Positions 1-8,428 of a DNA stretch of 64,000 nt are shown here, in pieces. Position 1 is the stretch's first letter. Each line of letters opens with the position of its first letter. The stretch comes from Vibrio sp. HI00D65. GTDB taxonomy: Bacteria > Pseudomonadota > Gammaproteobacteria > Enterobacterales > Vibrionaceae. Location of the stretch: the NCBI RefSeq assembly GCF_001635455.1, contig NZ_LWEH01000013.1, positions 297,132-361,131 of the forward strand, written 5' to 3'. A model generated the notes under the pieces. The model was given only the letters and a program-made list of their open reading frames with translations. It made no database searches and was not told the DNA's origin. The position numbers were made by a program, and so were the translations under genes.

Positions 1-2
1 TT

Positions 3-125
3 GAGCATCTCGGTTTTGTACGTGAAGGTTTTGCCAAAGATTACCTACAAATTAACGGTAAATGGGAAGACCACATACTGACGGCGCTCGTCAATCCTAA
101 CTGGGAAGATAGACGCAACATTTAG
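3..125 (+). CDS. rimJ: RimJ-type ribosomal-protein-alanine N-acetyltransferase, 3' end only
   Basis: Only the last 40 codons are present, entering from the left edge and ending at TAG 123-125. The fragment contains the GNAT C-terminal pattern [13 protein letters not shown] followed by W-DH-LTAL-NP-W. This matches my memory of the end of E. coli RimJ, which acetylates the N-terminal alanine of ribosomal protein S5. The identification rests on this short stretch. A different GNAT acetyltransferase is possible but less likely. Confidence 0.7.
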   Translation, partial: EHLGFVREGFAKDYLQINGKWEDHILTALVNPNWEDRRNI

Positions 126-266
126 ACAACGCAGTCTATAAGCCCACAAACGAGCAGCGATTAAAAAAGGTAGCGAATATTAAGCGATGTAGCGTTGCTG
201 CCTTTACTAAAAGAACATTGAGCCATGGTTGAACCATCGGCCTGAGAAGATATTTGAGGAATTTTG

Positions 267-740
267 ATGTCATACACAACTTTGGACGAATACCAAAGAA
301 AATGGATTTTTACTCACCAATCTATGCCACTTCCGGCTGAGGATTTGGAAAAGATTAAGCCAATGACACAGGCAAGAGCGTCTCAGTTTTGGAAAGAGAA
401 CGTGAGTCCTCAAAGCCCAGACGCTGAGCGACTAAGCCCGCAAGACTGGCCTAGCAAAGCATCGAACTGGAAAGAAGAGATCAGCTGGATGGCACATTGG
501 GAAGCCGATGAACCGGAAATGCCAGAAGAGATCCTTAATTTTATTGATTGGCAAGATGACGTAACTATCTATTTTTGTTATGAAAAATATAATGTTCTTG
601 AAACCAAATGGGCCGTTTTTAAGAAGCATTGGAAGAACTTTTTGTTCTACGATGATGGTCCAATTCTATTAGGTCGTCGTCGCTCTGAAGCGCTTTGGTT
701 TGCGACTAATGGTACGGTGAAAATTGGTAACCGTGCGTAA
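267..740 (+). CDS. DUF2947 family protein
   Basis: A 157-residue soluble protein, acidic and rich in Trp and Lys, with no signal peptide or membrane segment. The composition and the IDWQDDVTIYFCYEKYNV stretch fit the Vibrio family I know as DUF2947, which has no assigned function. ATG 267 is chosen over TTG 264 because GAGGA at 256-260 sits six bases before it. The gene is followed directly by a strong hairpin terminator. Family call is from memory and moderately sure; function unknown. Confidence 0.75.
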   Translation: MSYTTLDEYQRKWIFTHQSMPLPAEDLEKIKPMTQARASQFWKENVSPQSPDAERLSPQDWPSKASNWKEEISWMAHWEADEPEMPEEILNFIDWQDDVTIYFCYEKYNVLETKWAVFKKHWKNFLFYDDGPILLGRRRSEALWFATNGTVKIGNRA

Positions 741-763
741 GCTGAAACGAATTTTAAGCGGTA

Positions 764-797
764 GAAAAGCGAGCATAGTGCTCGCTTTTTTTATTTT
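764..797. terminator. Bidirectional rho-independent terminator
   Basis: The inverted repeat AAGCGAGCA / TGCTCGCTT with a three-base loop is followed by a T run on the plus strand. It is preceded by A residues, so it can serve both the DUF2947 gene and the decayed GGDEF gene converging from the right. Confidence 0.8.
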
Positions 798-1726
798 AGT
801 TGGGCGTAACGTTTACTCATTTTGTTTTCGTACATTTGTTCATCCGTCAGTCGAATTAACTCATCGATAGGTGGAATATTTGACGAGTAAATAAGTGAAC
901 CATGGCTAAAAGTGGCGTGGCAATCTATACCCAGTTTTGGGAGTGTTTATTAAAGTCAGATTACACTCTGCTTATTATCTTGTTTAGGGAATCTTCGGTG
1001 ATGTCTCTACACAATAAGAGAAACTCATCTCCTCCAAGTCTTCCACAAATATCATCCTTACGAGTGTTACGTTGAAGTGAATGAGAGAAGGACTTTATAT
1101 ATTGGTCGCCTATAGTATCTCCCAAGTTATCATTGACATACTTAAGTCCGTCGATATCAAAATAAACAGCTTTAATATTGATGCTATTTTCAATAGTGCT
1201 ATCGATGAATTTGGGTGACTCGCTTAATATCGCTCTACGATTAAATACTTGAGTCAGTTCGTCGTGATTAGATGTATATTTCAATTTCCGAATTCGTTCT
1301 GCAGTATGTACTTCTCTTTCCAATAGCGCGCGAATACTCTCCATTAAATTTATCTGTATTGGTTTATAAGAGGTCTCTTTAGTGTCTAGCGCGCAGAGTG
1401 TTGCGAACATGCTGCCGTCCGATTGGAAGATCGGTAAACCTAGATAAGAGACATAGCCCATCTGCGTGAGTTCGGGATTGTCGCTCCATTCCTCTTTACC
1501 AGACGCATTTTTTACATAAAGCATGGCTCTGGTTTCCATCACTTTCTTGCAGTAAAAATTGATGTCTCTGGGGATGATTTTGCCAGGGTCCGCTTTAACA
1601 CCTGGTGAAGAAGACACCGCAATGTTCTTGGAATCCAACTTCAGACGTAAGAATAAGCCCAACAGCGGGAGCATTAAGCACTTCTGCTATGTTATTGAGC
1701 ATGCTTTTCCATAAAGAGAGGTCCAT
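791..1726 (-). pseudogene. Decayed GAF-GGDEF diguanylate cyclase
   Basis: Three reading frames must be joined to recover a normal GAF-GGDEF protein. Frame A starts at ATG 1726 (MDLSLWKSML...LNAPA) and runs out shortly after. The middle frame (1674 to 961) carries the rest of the GAF domain and a GGDEF domain with NHDELTQVFNRRA, DIDGLKYVND and RLGGDEF. It stops at TAA 961-963, about 60 residues early. The missing end (LGIDCHATFSHGSL...LIRLTDEQMYENK) is in a third frame and ends at 791. The lesions are a one-base shift near 1658, an in-frame stop at 961 and a shift near 945. Domain order is that of cyclic-di-GMP synthases, but no full enzyme can be made without recoding. Confidence 0.8.
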
Positions 1727-2121
1727 TTCTTACACTAGATCATTGATGGCATATTTAGAGCTGGATTGATAGATATTGGTACATGGCATGAATGCTCACC
1801 TTTTTGGAATGTCATACGGTTGACTATAATGTCAAATTTCTGCCTTTGCAATCTGAAATAATGTATTTCCTTTCGTTTGTATTTTTAATAAGACAAAGGC
1901 ATAGCCTATAGGTGGTGTGTTTATAAAAACTATATAAAAAACACTTCGACCATATTTATTTTTTAATAAAAATAAGTGAATTCTACCTGTTTAAATAATG
2001 TGCTTATAAGGCGGTTTTCGATATCTAAATCACAAATTCACTATGGTTTAACCGGAAAGTATTGAATCAATAGGGCGGAGTCCTATATTGGAAAGTGTAG
2101 CCTTAGTGGAGGTGAAGTATT
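1727..2121. other. AT-rich intergenic region
   Basis: This 395-base spacer separates the decayed GGDEF gene from the small ORF at 2122. It holds AT-rich inverted repeats near 1945-1975 (ATTTATTTTT / AAAAATAAGT-like) and presumably the promoter of the small ORF. I see no riboswitch match or coding frame. Confidence 0.4.
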
Positions 2122-2337
2122 ATGATTTGGGATATTCTCGAACGTGTAAATAAACTTCGCAAGGAAGCAATGGAGGATCCAGAATTCTTGGATTCAGCAA
2201 AAATGCATGAGGAGTGGCTTTTGAGCGAAACTCATAATCAACCCAATAAAGGAGCCAAAGAAAAGAAACCCAAAAAACTGTCTGACATCTATGAGAATAC
2301 AGACTTCACTATCAACCCAAACGGAACGAAACATTAA
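2122..2337 (+). CDS. Small hypothetical protein, 71 residues
   Basis: A short hydrophilic, Lys/Glu-rich ORF starting with MIWDILERVNKLRKEA. An excellent ribosome-binding site, GGAGGT at 2108-2113, sits eight bases before ATG 2122, which argues that it is translated. The N-terminal third could form an amphipathic helix and the rest is charged and probably flexible. No family recognised. It stands alone before a bidirectional terminator. Confidence 0.6.
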   Translation: MIWDILERVNKLRKEAMEDPEFLDSAKMHEEWLLSETHNQPNKGAKEKKPKKLSDIYENTDFTINPNGTKH

Positions 2338-2416
2338 CAATGATTAACCGCAACACGGCTGAGGCTCTTAACCCGAAAGCTACATATCAACGACACACAC
2401 CAGCCTTTAGCCACCA

Positions 2417-2460
2417 ATAAAAAAGCCACTTTCAACGTATCGAAAGTGGCTTTTTCTTTT
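2417..2460. terminator. Bidirectional terminator
   Basis: The perfect stem AAAAAGCCACTTTC / GAAAGTGGCTTTTT with a short loop lies between two convergent genes. It has A and T runs on the two sides, as expected for a terminator used in both directions. Confidence 0.85.
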
Positions 2461-2493
2461 CTAGCTGCTTAGAAGTAAGATCTGCATTCAGCC

Positions 2494-5346
2494 CTAGCTG
2501 TTGATTAGACTTAAACCACTTGGCAAAGCATCACCAAACACACGCTTAGATTCGCTCTCTGAAAGCTCAGTGACTTCGCTAACCAGCGTTAACCAAGACT
2601 CTGGAACCTTACTCTGCTTTAGCTTCTCAATCACTTGATTGCGATAATCGTCAGAAATATCAAACTGACGGTCGCCAGTTTTACGACAAATCATCACTGC
2701 GGCAAAGGCAATCATCTGCTCTTTCTGCCAGTTCTGCTCAAGTAATTTTGGTAACCACTGCTCTGCTTGCTCTCTAGGAATTACACTGTGTTGGCTGCCA
2801 TATAGCGGGGTTCTTGAAGCCAGTCGACCTAGCGCCCACCAGTGTGCTTGTTCAAACTGGTTGTGATTGATCGCTTTACTTAGGAACCAAGACGCAAGAA
2901 GCACTTTGTCTTCCACTTCGAGTTGCTCAAGGGATGCCGCCAGCCTCACCATGGCTTCATAACCATTGTCTTGGGCATCTTTAGCGCTCTTAGGGTTCTT
3001 CATAGCACCTGGGTGAAGGTACTTCGCAATGTCAGCCAAGATTGTCTCTTGCTGCTCTTGGTTCAAACCACCGGCAACACGACGCCAGAAAACCCACCAG
3101 TCGGTCCAACCTTGGTGGTTCTTAAACTGAATGTTCTGTTGGTAGAGACCCCAAATCTGTTCGATACGCCATGAATCAGTAGGATCACCAAAGCCAGGGC
3201 GCAGTGAGTAACCCGCTAAGCGCAACCAGTTTTTCTCGTGTGCTTCTGAGCGGCGACGACGTTTACGACCTAATGATAAAGTATCAAATAGATGACGGAG
3301 GGTGGTGAAATCCCATTCATCGCGTTTACCGAGTCGTTTCTCAAGATCTTTCGAAAGTGTTTTGATCTCTTTCGATTCCGCACTCTTTTTGTTGCCGCTG
3401 TACAGGCGAGAGATCAGCTCTTTACACTCATCTAAACGTGGGTGAATTGTAGAGTTATCGGATTCTTCGCCTTGCTTATTCCTGACTTCAAATTCAAGTA
3501 ACCAACGTTTCGAGTCATCTTCAGTACTCACGCACTCCATTTTCAGTGTGCCGACTTCGGTTAACTGACAAGCGAGCAGCACTTCAACGCGCTCTTTTTG
3601 GTTAGCTTGAAGCTCCGCTGTGCCTGAGCCTTCCAGCGTCGAGATGTAAGGTGGAAGAGGGGAGAACAGGTCGGCATCCACATCGACCATCACACCATTT
3701 TGAATGGCTGTATCGTGAGCAATTTGATCGTGAGTTGAAGTCAGCAGGTTAAAACGAACTGGCTCGCCTAACGTCAGTGAGAAACGACGGCTGTTCAAAC
3801 GGATTTCTTGGCCTTCTTCGGTCCCTTTAGCAAGCAGACACAGTGCTTTACCCATCTTGTTCTTTTCTTGTAGATGCAAGAAGTAAGAACGAGCAGCACC
3901 GCCACCGATTTTCAGCTGAGCACCACGGCGAGCTTTGCCAAACGCAACCGCGCCTAATGCCACAGACCAATCTGGGTGAGGGTTATCTAGTACTGTGATT
4001 GGAGCGCCGTTCCAGTTACCTAGAAGCTGAGTTATACGCTCTGTGACAAGTTCACTGTTGAACACACCACCGTTAAGCAGCACACCGACAGGAATAGCTG
4101 GTTTGGTGTCATCGAATTGAACCGCATCTGAATTTTGTAGCGCCGCTTTAGACACTTGCTGATGCGTTGTCAGGAATTCAGCAACGTGCTTACTTACCGC
4201 TGGGTCCGCAACGTAAGGCAGACCGAATTCAACTACAGCGCTGCGACGTTTGTCTGGTGTTTCAGTAAATTCAGACAGTGGGAAGAAGCCTTCTAATGCG
4301 ATTTGATGAACTTCTTGCTTGGTTAAGCCGATACTCTTAGTGCCGCCTAAAAGCTTGGATCCGCTGCCAAGCATAGTGATTTTGACATCGTCTGGCGCAT
4401 CAGCAGAAAGTAGGCTCTCTTTTGCTGCGCGAGTTTGTTGAATCAGTTTGGTGAGGCTAGAGGCATTCAGTTTCTTGTTTTGGTTGAAGCGCTGCTCTGC
4501 AAGGTGAGCGAGGGCTAGATCTAGATTATCACCACCCAGCATTAAGTGTTCGCCAACGCCAATACGGTCGAGTGCTAGTTCACTATGGCCTTGTTTGTCT
4601 GCATCGCTATTCCCATTGAACTGGGCTTCAATTAAGCTTAAGTCGGTAGTACCACCGCCGACATCACACACTAAGATCAACGGGATCTGTTGGAGTTCTT
4701 CCGCGGCGGTTTGCTGGTGGCGTGCATACCAGTCGTAACAAACCGCTTGTGGCTCTTCGAGTAAGAGGATCTTGCCTAAACCGGCTAGCTCTGCGGCTTC
4801 AAGTGTCAGCTTACGTGCTGTCTCATCGAATGACGCTGGAACCGTGACAACAACATCTTGGTCTTCAAGCTTATTGCTTGGGTTACGGTAGTTCCATGCT
4901 TGGCGAATGTGATTGAGGTAGCTAGCACTCGCAACAACTGGTGAAACTTTATCGACATCCGCTGCACCAGCCCAAGGGAGAATGTCTGAGCTACGATCCA
5001 CCGCTTGGTGTGATAACCAACTCTTCGCACTTGATACTTGGCGCCCTTCGACCTTAGCGCCCAATTCACGCGCCCACTCACCGACGATAACATTGTTGAT
5101 ATCGCCTTCAACTGGGTTTGGTTCCCACGGCATAGTTAGGTCTGAAGGAGAGGTTTGACCTTGGGCTGGGTGGTAACGAAACGATGGGAGTAGGGGCTTA
5201 CGAACCACTTCACCAGGGCCGATAAGTTGATCGATTTCGAAAAGGGAAACGGGAGCATGTTGTAGGTCGTCGCTAATTTCACAGTAGGCAACCACAGTGT
5301 TGGTTGTGCCTAAGTCAATGCCGACTAAAAAACGAGGAGTTGCCAT
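2494..5346 (-). CDS. Hsp70-like chaperone with DUF3731-type C-terminal extension
   Basis: A 950-residue protein. Residues 1 to about 480 form an Hsp70/DnaK-type ATPase domain with phosphate-1 loop VGIDLGTTNTVVAY, phosphate-2 VCDVGGGTTDLSLIE and adenosine motif LLNGGVFNSEL. The remaining half does not resemble the DnaK peptide-binding domain. It is a long, Trp-rich helical region of the kind annotated DUF3731 beside Hsp70s, with charged tracts (LGRKRRRRSEAHEKNW). The protein is far longer than DnaK (about 640). It is last in an operon behind another Hsp70-like gene and a DUF2760 gene. A role in ATP-driven protein remodelling is inferred; substrates are unknown. Confidence 0.85.
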   Translation of the reverse strand: MATPRFLVGIDLGTTNTVVAYCEISDDLQHAPVSLFEIDQLIGPGEVVRKPLLPSFRYHPAQGQTSPSDLTMPWEPNPVEGDINNVIVGEWARELGAKVEGRQVSSAKSWLSHQAVDRSSDILPWAGAADVDKVSPVVASASYLNHIRQAWNYRNPSNKLEDQDVVVTVPASFDETARKLTLEAAELAGLGKILLLEEPQAVCYDWYARHQQTAAEELQQIPLILVCDVGGGTTDLSLIEAQFNGNSDADKQGHSELALDRIGVGEHLMLGGDNLDLALAHLAEQRFNQNKKLNASSLTKLIQQTRAAKESLLSADAPDDVKITMLGSGSKLLGGTKSIGLTKQEVHQIALEGFFPLSEFTETPDKRRSAVVEFGLPYVADPAVSKHVAEFLTTHQQVSKAALQNSDAVQFDDTKPAIPVGVLLNGGVFNSELVTERITQLLGNWNGAPITVLDNPHPDWSVALGAVAFGKARRGAQLKIGGGAARSYFLHLQEKNKMGKALCLLAKGTEEGQEIRLNSRRFSLTLGEPVRFNLLTSTHDQIAHDTAIQNGVMVDVDADLFSPLPPYISTLEGSGTAELQANQKERVEVLLACQLTEVGTLKMECVSTEDDSKRWLLEFEVRNKQGEESDNSTIHPRLDECKELISRLYSGNKKSAESKEIKTLSKDLEKRLGKRDEWDFTTLRHLFDTLSLGRKRRRRSEAHEKNWLRLAGYSLRPGFGDPTDSWRIEQIWGLYQQNIQFKNHQGWTDWWVFWRRVAGGLNQEQQETILADIAKYLHPGAMKNPKSAKDAQDNGYEAMVRLAASLEQLEVEDKVLLASWFLSKAINHNQFEQAHWWALGRLASRTPLYGSQHSVIPREQAEQWLPKLLEQNWQKEQMIAFAAVMICRKTGDRQFDISDDYRNQVIEKLKQSKVPESWLTLVSEVTELSESESKRVFGDALPSGLSLINS

Positions 5347-5460
5347 ACAAAACCTTATTCTTCCAGAGTGATGACCAGTGTGTTGATAGCTTTGGTCTTA
5401 TTGTTGTTATTCGTCTACGTCGTTCCTGAGAAACAGGGTGGACTGAGTTGGGAATGGTAT

Positions 5461-5493
5461 TGATAAAATAACGGCACCCACTAAGGTGCCGTT
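5461..5493 (-). terminator. Intra-operon hairpin between the two Hsp70-like genes
   Basis: The stem AACGGCACC / GGTGCCGTT (nine pairs) lies seven bases after the stop codon of the 648-residue Hsp70-like gene and is followed on the minus strand by ATTTTAT. It looks like a rho-independent terminator that would lower or stop transcription into the 950-residue gene, unless that gene has its own promoter in the 120 bases that follow. Confidence 0.6.
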
Positions 5494-5499
5494 GATTCA

Positions 5500-7446
5500 T
5501 TATGCTTCGTCGTTTGAGTCGTTGTTCGAATCTTCACGAACGTCGAACTCAACATGCCATTTCTGACCATTGTCAGTGGCAATCGCTTCTAGGTATAAAG
5601 TACCTAGCTCAGTAACGCGAGAAGCTAAAGTAACCGGAACCACCTCACCTTCGCGACGGCCTTCAGAAACAGGCAGTGTCACTTGGATTTCAGGAAGCTC
5701 ATCAAGCTCTTCTGGCGCCCAGTGATCAAGGTGAGTACCAGCTTCATCTTCACGGCGTGTAGTTGAACCGAAGAACTGGAAGTGAACTGGCTGACCAATC
5801 ACTAGACCAAACTCTTGGCTAGGAACTTGAACGCTTGAGCCTTCTTCCATACCAAATGGTGCAACACACAGTGCTTCCATTGGAGGAGCCATACCTGGGA
5901 TTGCAGGCATCGCGCTTTCAATACCTACGTAGTAAGCAGAAGCGATACCACCACGGATACGAACGCCTTGACCACGACGTACCGCGCCGTAGTACGAAGC
6001 ACCACTCGCAACGGCTAGATCAAGATCTAAGCCTGATAGTTGTTTCGCAAATTCTGCATCAGCATTGATCAACCACTCGTTGATTGTGTCTGAAAGACGA
6101 TCAGCAAGTAGGTTAGATTTTAGAACACCACCGTTGAACAGAATTGCTGTTGGTTTGATGAAATCAGCAGCAGGCGCTTCAGCACCTGGCATGCCCGGCA
6201 TATTTGCAAACGGATTGAAATCTTGTTGAGCTGTTTCACCATTTCCAGAAAGCGCGTTCGCTTGCTTAGACAGGAATGCGGCAATGTGACGAGTGATACC
6301 TGCGTCTTGAGCGTAAGGCAGACCCATTTGAGTCAGTGCGCCGCGCGTTTTTTGTACCGGGTGATCAGTCACAGCAACTTTAGGGAAGAAGCCATCAACC
6401 AATGTTTGTTGTACTTCTTGCTGAGTCAGTTCTGTTTTTAGTGTCGCGCCAAGTAGCTTGGAGCCACGGCTAGGAACCACGATTGGTACAGCTTGAAGCT
6501 CTGCATCGTTCAGTAGTGCTTCTTTTGCGTCACGACATGCGTGAGTCATCGCTTGAACTTGCCAAGGTGCCAGCTCTTTGCCTTCTTGTGCTAGCTTCAT
6601 CTTCAAGCGGTAAGCCAGAGCTAAGTCCATGTTGTCACCGCCAAGTAGGATATGTTCACCTACAGCGATACGGTTCAGGCTCAGGTTACCGTCGTCTTGA
6701 GTTACTTCAACTAAAGAAAGGTCGGTAGTACCACCACCGATATCTACAACTAGCACGATGTCGCCAACATCTACTTCGTCGCGCCATTTGTCATTGCTGT
6801 TATCGATCCAGCTGTATAGAGCTGCTTGAGGCTCTTCTAAAAGCGTTAGATGAGTGAAACCGACGTTACGAGCGGCTTCTGCTGTTAGGTCACGAGCCGC
6901 TGGGTCAAACGAAGCAGGAACGGTGATCGTTACGTCTTGGTCAGCCAGTTTGTGTTCTGGATTTGCGTGGTTCCAAGCGTCTTTAAGGTGCTCAAGGTAA
7001 AGCTCAGTTGTCTTAAGCGGAGATACCTTTTCCACTTCTTCTGGGCTACCAGCAGGAAGGAACGCGTCACGACGGTTTACACCACCGTGGCATAGCCAGG
7101 ATTTCGCACTTGCTACTAAACGGATAGGGGTTTTAGCACCAAGGTTACGAGCGATAGCGCCAACTAGTGCTTTTGGTTCAGAAGACCAAGGTAGAACACG
7201 TGACGCTTCGTTCATTTCGTGCTCGTGCGGTTGGTATAGGAAAGAGCCAAGTTGGCTGCGAGTTTCTACTGTACCAGGAGCCGTAAGCTGAGGAATTGGC
7301 ATTACCTCAACGCGTGCATCTTCATTGGTTGTGTCGATGTAAGACAAAACACAGTGTGTAGTACCCAAATCGATACCAACGCTGAACTTAGATGCTTGAT
7401 CTTGAGTAGGTAGCTCTTGCGATGATGCCTGAGTTTGGTGTTCCAT
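5500..7446 (-). CDS. Hsp70-like chaperone, short divergent form
   Basis: A 648-residue protein with Hsp70 ATPase motifs: SVGIDLGTTHCVLSYID near residue 22, VVDIGGGTTDLSLVEV near 230 and LFNGGVLKSNLLADRL near 435. The ATPase domain is interrupted by a Pro/Met/Gly-rich insert (NPFANMPGMPGAEAPAADF). The C-terminal portion is a beta-rich domain ending in an acidic Asp/Asn tail rather than a lidded DnaK domain. Its ATG overlaps the stop codon of the upstream DUF2760 gene by one base (TAATG), implying translational coupling. It is probably a partner of the 950-residue paralogue. Confidence 0.85.
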   Translation of the reverse strand: MEHQTQASSQELPTQDQASKFSVGIDLGTTHCVLSYIDTTNEDARVEVMPIPQLTAPGTVETRSQLGSFLYQPHEHEMNEASRVLPWSSEPKALVGAIARNLGAKTPIRLVASAKSWLCHGGVNRRDAFLPAGSPEEVEKVSPLKTTELYLEHLKDAWNHANPEHKLADQDVTITVPASFDPAARDLTAEAARNVGFTHLTLLEEPQAALYSWIDNSNDKWRDEVDVGDIVLVVDIGGGTTDLSLVEVTQDDGNLSLNRIAVGEHILLGGDNMDLALAYRLKMKLAQEGKELAPWQVQAMTHACRDAKEALLNDAELQAVPIVVPSRGSKLLGATLKTELTQQEVQQTLVDGFFPKVAVTDHPVQKTRGALTQMGLPYAQDAGITRHIAAFLSKQANALSGNGETAQQDFNPFANMPGMPGAEAPAADFIKPTAILFNGGVLKSNLLADRLSDTINEWLINADAEFAKQLSGLDLDLAVASGASYYGAVRRGQGVRIRGGIASAYYVGIESAMPAIPGMAPPMEALCVAPFGMEEGSSVQVPSQEFGLVIGQPVHFQFFGSTTRREDEAGTHLDHWAPEELDELPEIQVTLPVSEGRREGEVVPVTLASRVTELGTLYLEAIATDNGQKWHVEFDVREDSNNDSNDEA

Positions 7447-8078
7447 TATAGCTCTACCTCTGCCGGTGCAATTACAGATGCATCGTAGTTTTCAGCAAGC
7501 TTAGGCAGGTTCATGTCCGTTGCTTTCCAGCCTTTGTGAACAAGTGTGCCGTTGAATGGTGCGTTACCCGTTACGTTACCTGTTAGACGGATTTCTTGAG
7601 GATTGAAGCCTTCAGCTACCGTGATGCGAGTCTCTTCATCTTCACTGCGGATGTGGGCAAGCGTTACGTAGTCCGCTAGTACTTTTTGACCACCAGTGTG
7701 AATAACACGCGCAGCTGCGCCAACTTCTTCGTCAGAGAACGAGGTCAAGTCTTCTTTTAGGAAGTCGATTAGACGTGCTTCTTGCTGCATGATAGACAGC
7801 AATTGCATTGCAGAATCTGTTGGTGCTGTAGCGAGCTTAGATTCAACTTCTACTACTTTCTCGATGACTTTTTCAACTTCAACAACTTTTTCTACTTCGA
7901 CAATCTTTTCAACTGGTTTTTCAACTTCAACGATCTTTTCTACTGGTTTTTCTACGACTTTCTCAACCACTTTGGTTTTACGAGAAACGGCAATTAACAG
8001 TAGTAAAACGCTTGATGCAGTTAGGCCTGCGTGAAGCATATCAAACGTCTGTGGGATTAGGTTCAAATCAACGATCAT
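7446..8078 (-). CDS. DUF2760 protein with membrane anchor and Val-Glu-Lys repeat stalk
   Basis: A 210-residue protein, first gene of the Hsp70-like operon. Residues about 13-30 (MLHAGLTASSVLLLLIAVS) are a likely membrane segment. Next comes a low-complexity region of about 45 residues built from VEKxVE units (KVVEKPVEKIVEVEKPVEK), probably an extended or coiled-coil stalk. The C-terminal 130 residues match what I know as DUF2760 (LIDFLKEDL-FSDEEVGAAARVIH). Function unknown. Its position and coupling suggest that it tethers or recruits the two chaperone-like proteins, which is inference. Confidence 0.75.
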   Translation of the reverse strand: MIVDLNLIPQTFDMLHAGLTASSVLLLLIAVSRKTKVVEKVVEKPVEKIVEVEKPVEKIVEVEKVVEVEKVIEKVVEVESKLATAPTDSAMQLLSIMQQEARLIDFLKEDLTSFSDEEVGAAARVIHTGGQKVLADYVTLAHIRSEDEETRITVAEGFNPQEIRLTGNVTGNAPFNGTLVHKGWKATDMNLPKLAENYDASVIAPAEVEL

Positions 8079-8428
8079 AGTGATTTTTCTCTTTAGATTG
8101 ATTTAACGGTATATTCGTCGGTTATAGGGAATATACAGGTTAGAAAGAAACTCATAGGCGCAAGGCCCAAATGGTCACTTTCAAGCTATAAATATGGGTG
8201 GATACTAGCATATTCAAGGCTTAAGAGTGGCAATTTATGTTTTCAAACCAGTAGTTTTTGAGTGTGTTAGCTTGAAATTTAGTCGAGATTCGGTCGATTG
8301 TTAACCTGTGATGTGAATGCAAAGTAAAGTGTGCATCTTTTATGTCATTTTTATAACGAAAACTTAAATGGAGCATCATTCCCTTCCGTTATATACTTTG
8401 GCCTCATCAAAGCCAATTTGGAAACTCT
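8079..8428. promoter_or_regulatory. Divergent intergenic region of the Hsp70-like operon and a cyclase gene
   Basis: These 350 AT-rich bases must contain the promoters of the chaperone operon (leftward) and of the CHASE-GGDEF gene (rightward). I do not see a convincing sigma-32 heat-shock promoter or a palindromic operator by eye. Confidence 0.4.

Noticed and set aside
7782..8034. Phe/Asn-rich and Ser/Thr-rich plus-strand ORFs
   Set aside because: They are antisense readings of the VEK repeat in the DUF2760 gene.
8079..8428. A heat-shock (sigma-32) promoter before the Hsp70-like operon
   Set aside because: No convincing CTTGAA / CCCCAT-type pair was found by eye, so regulation by heat shock is not claimed.
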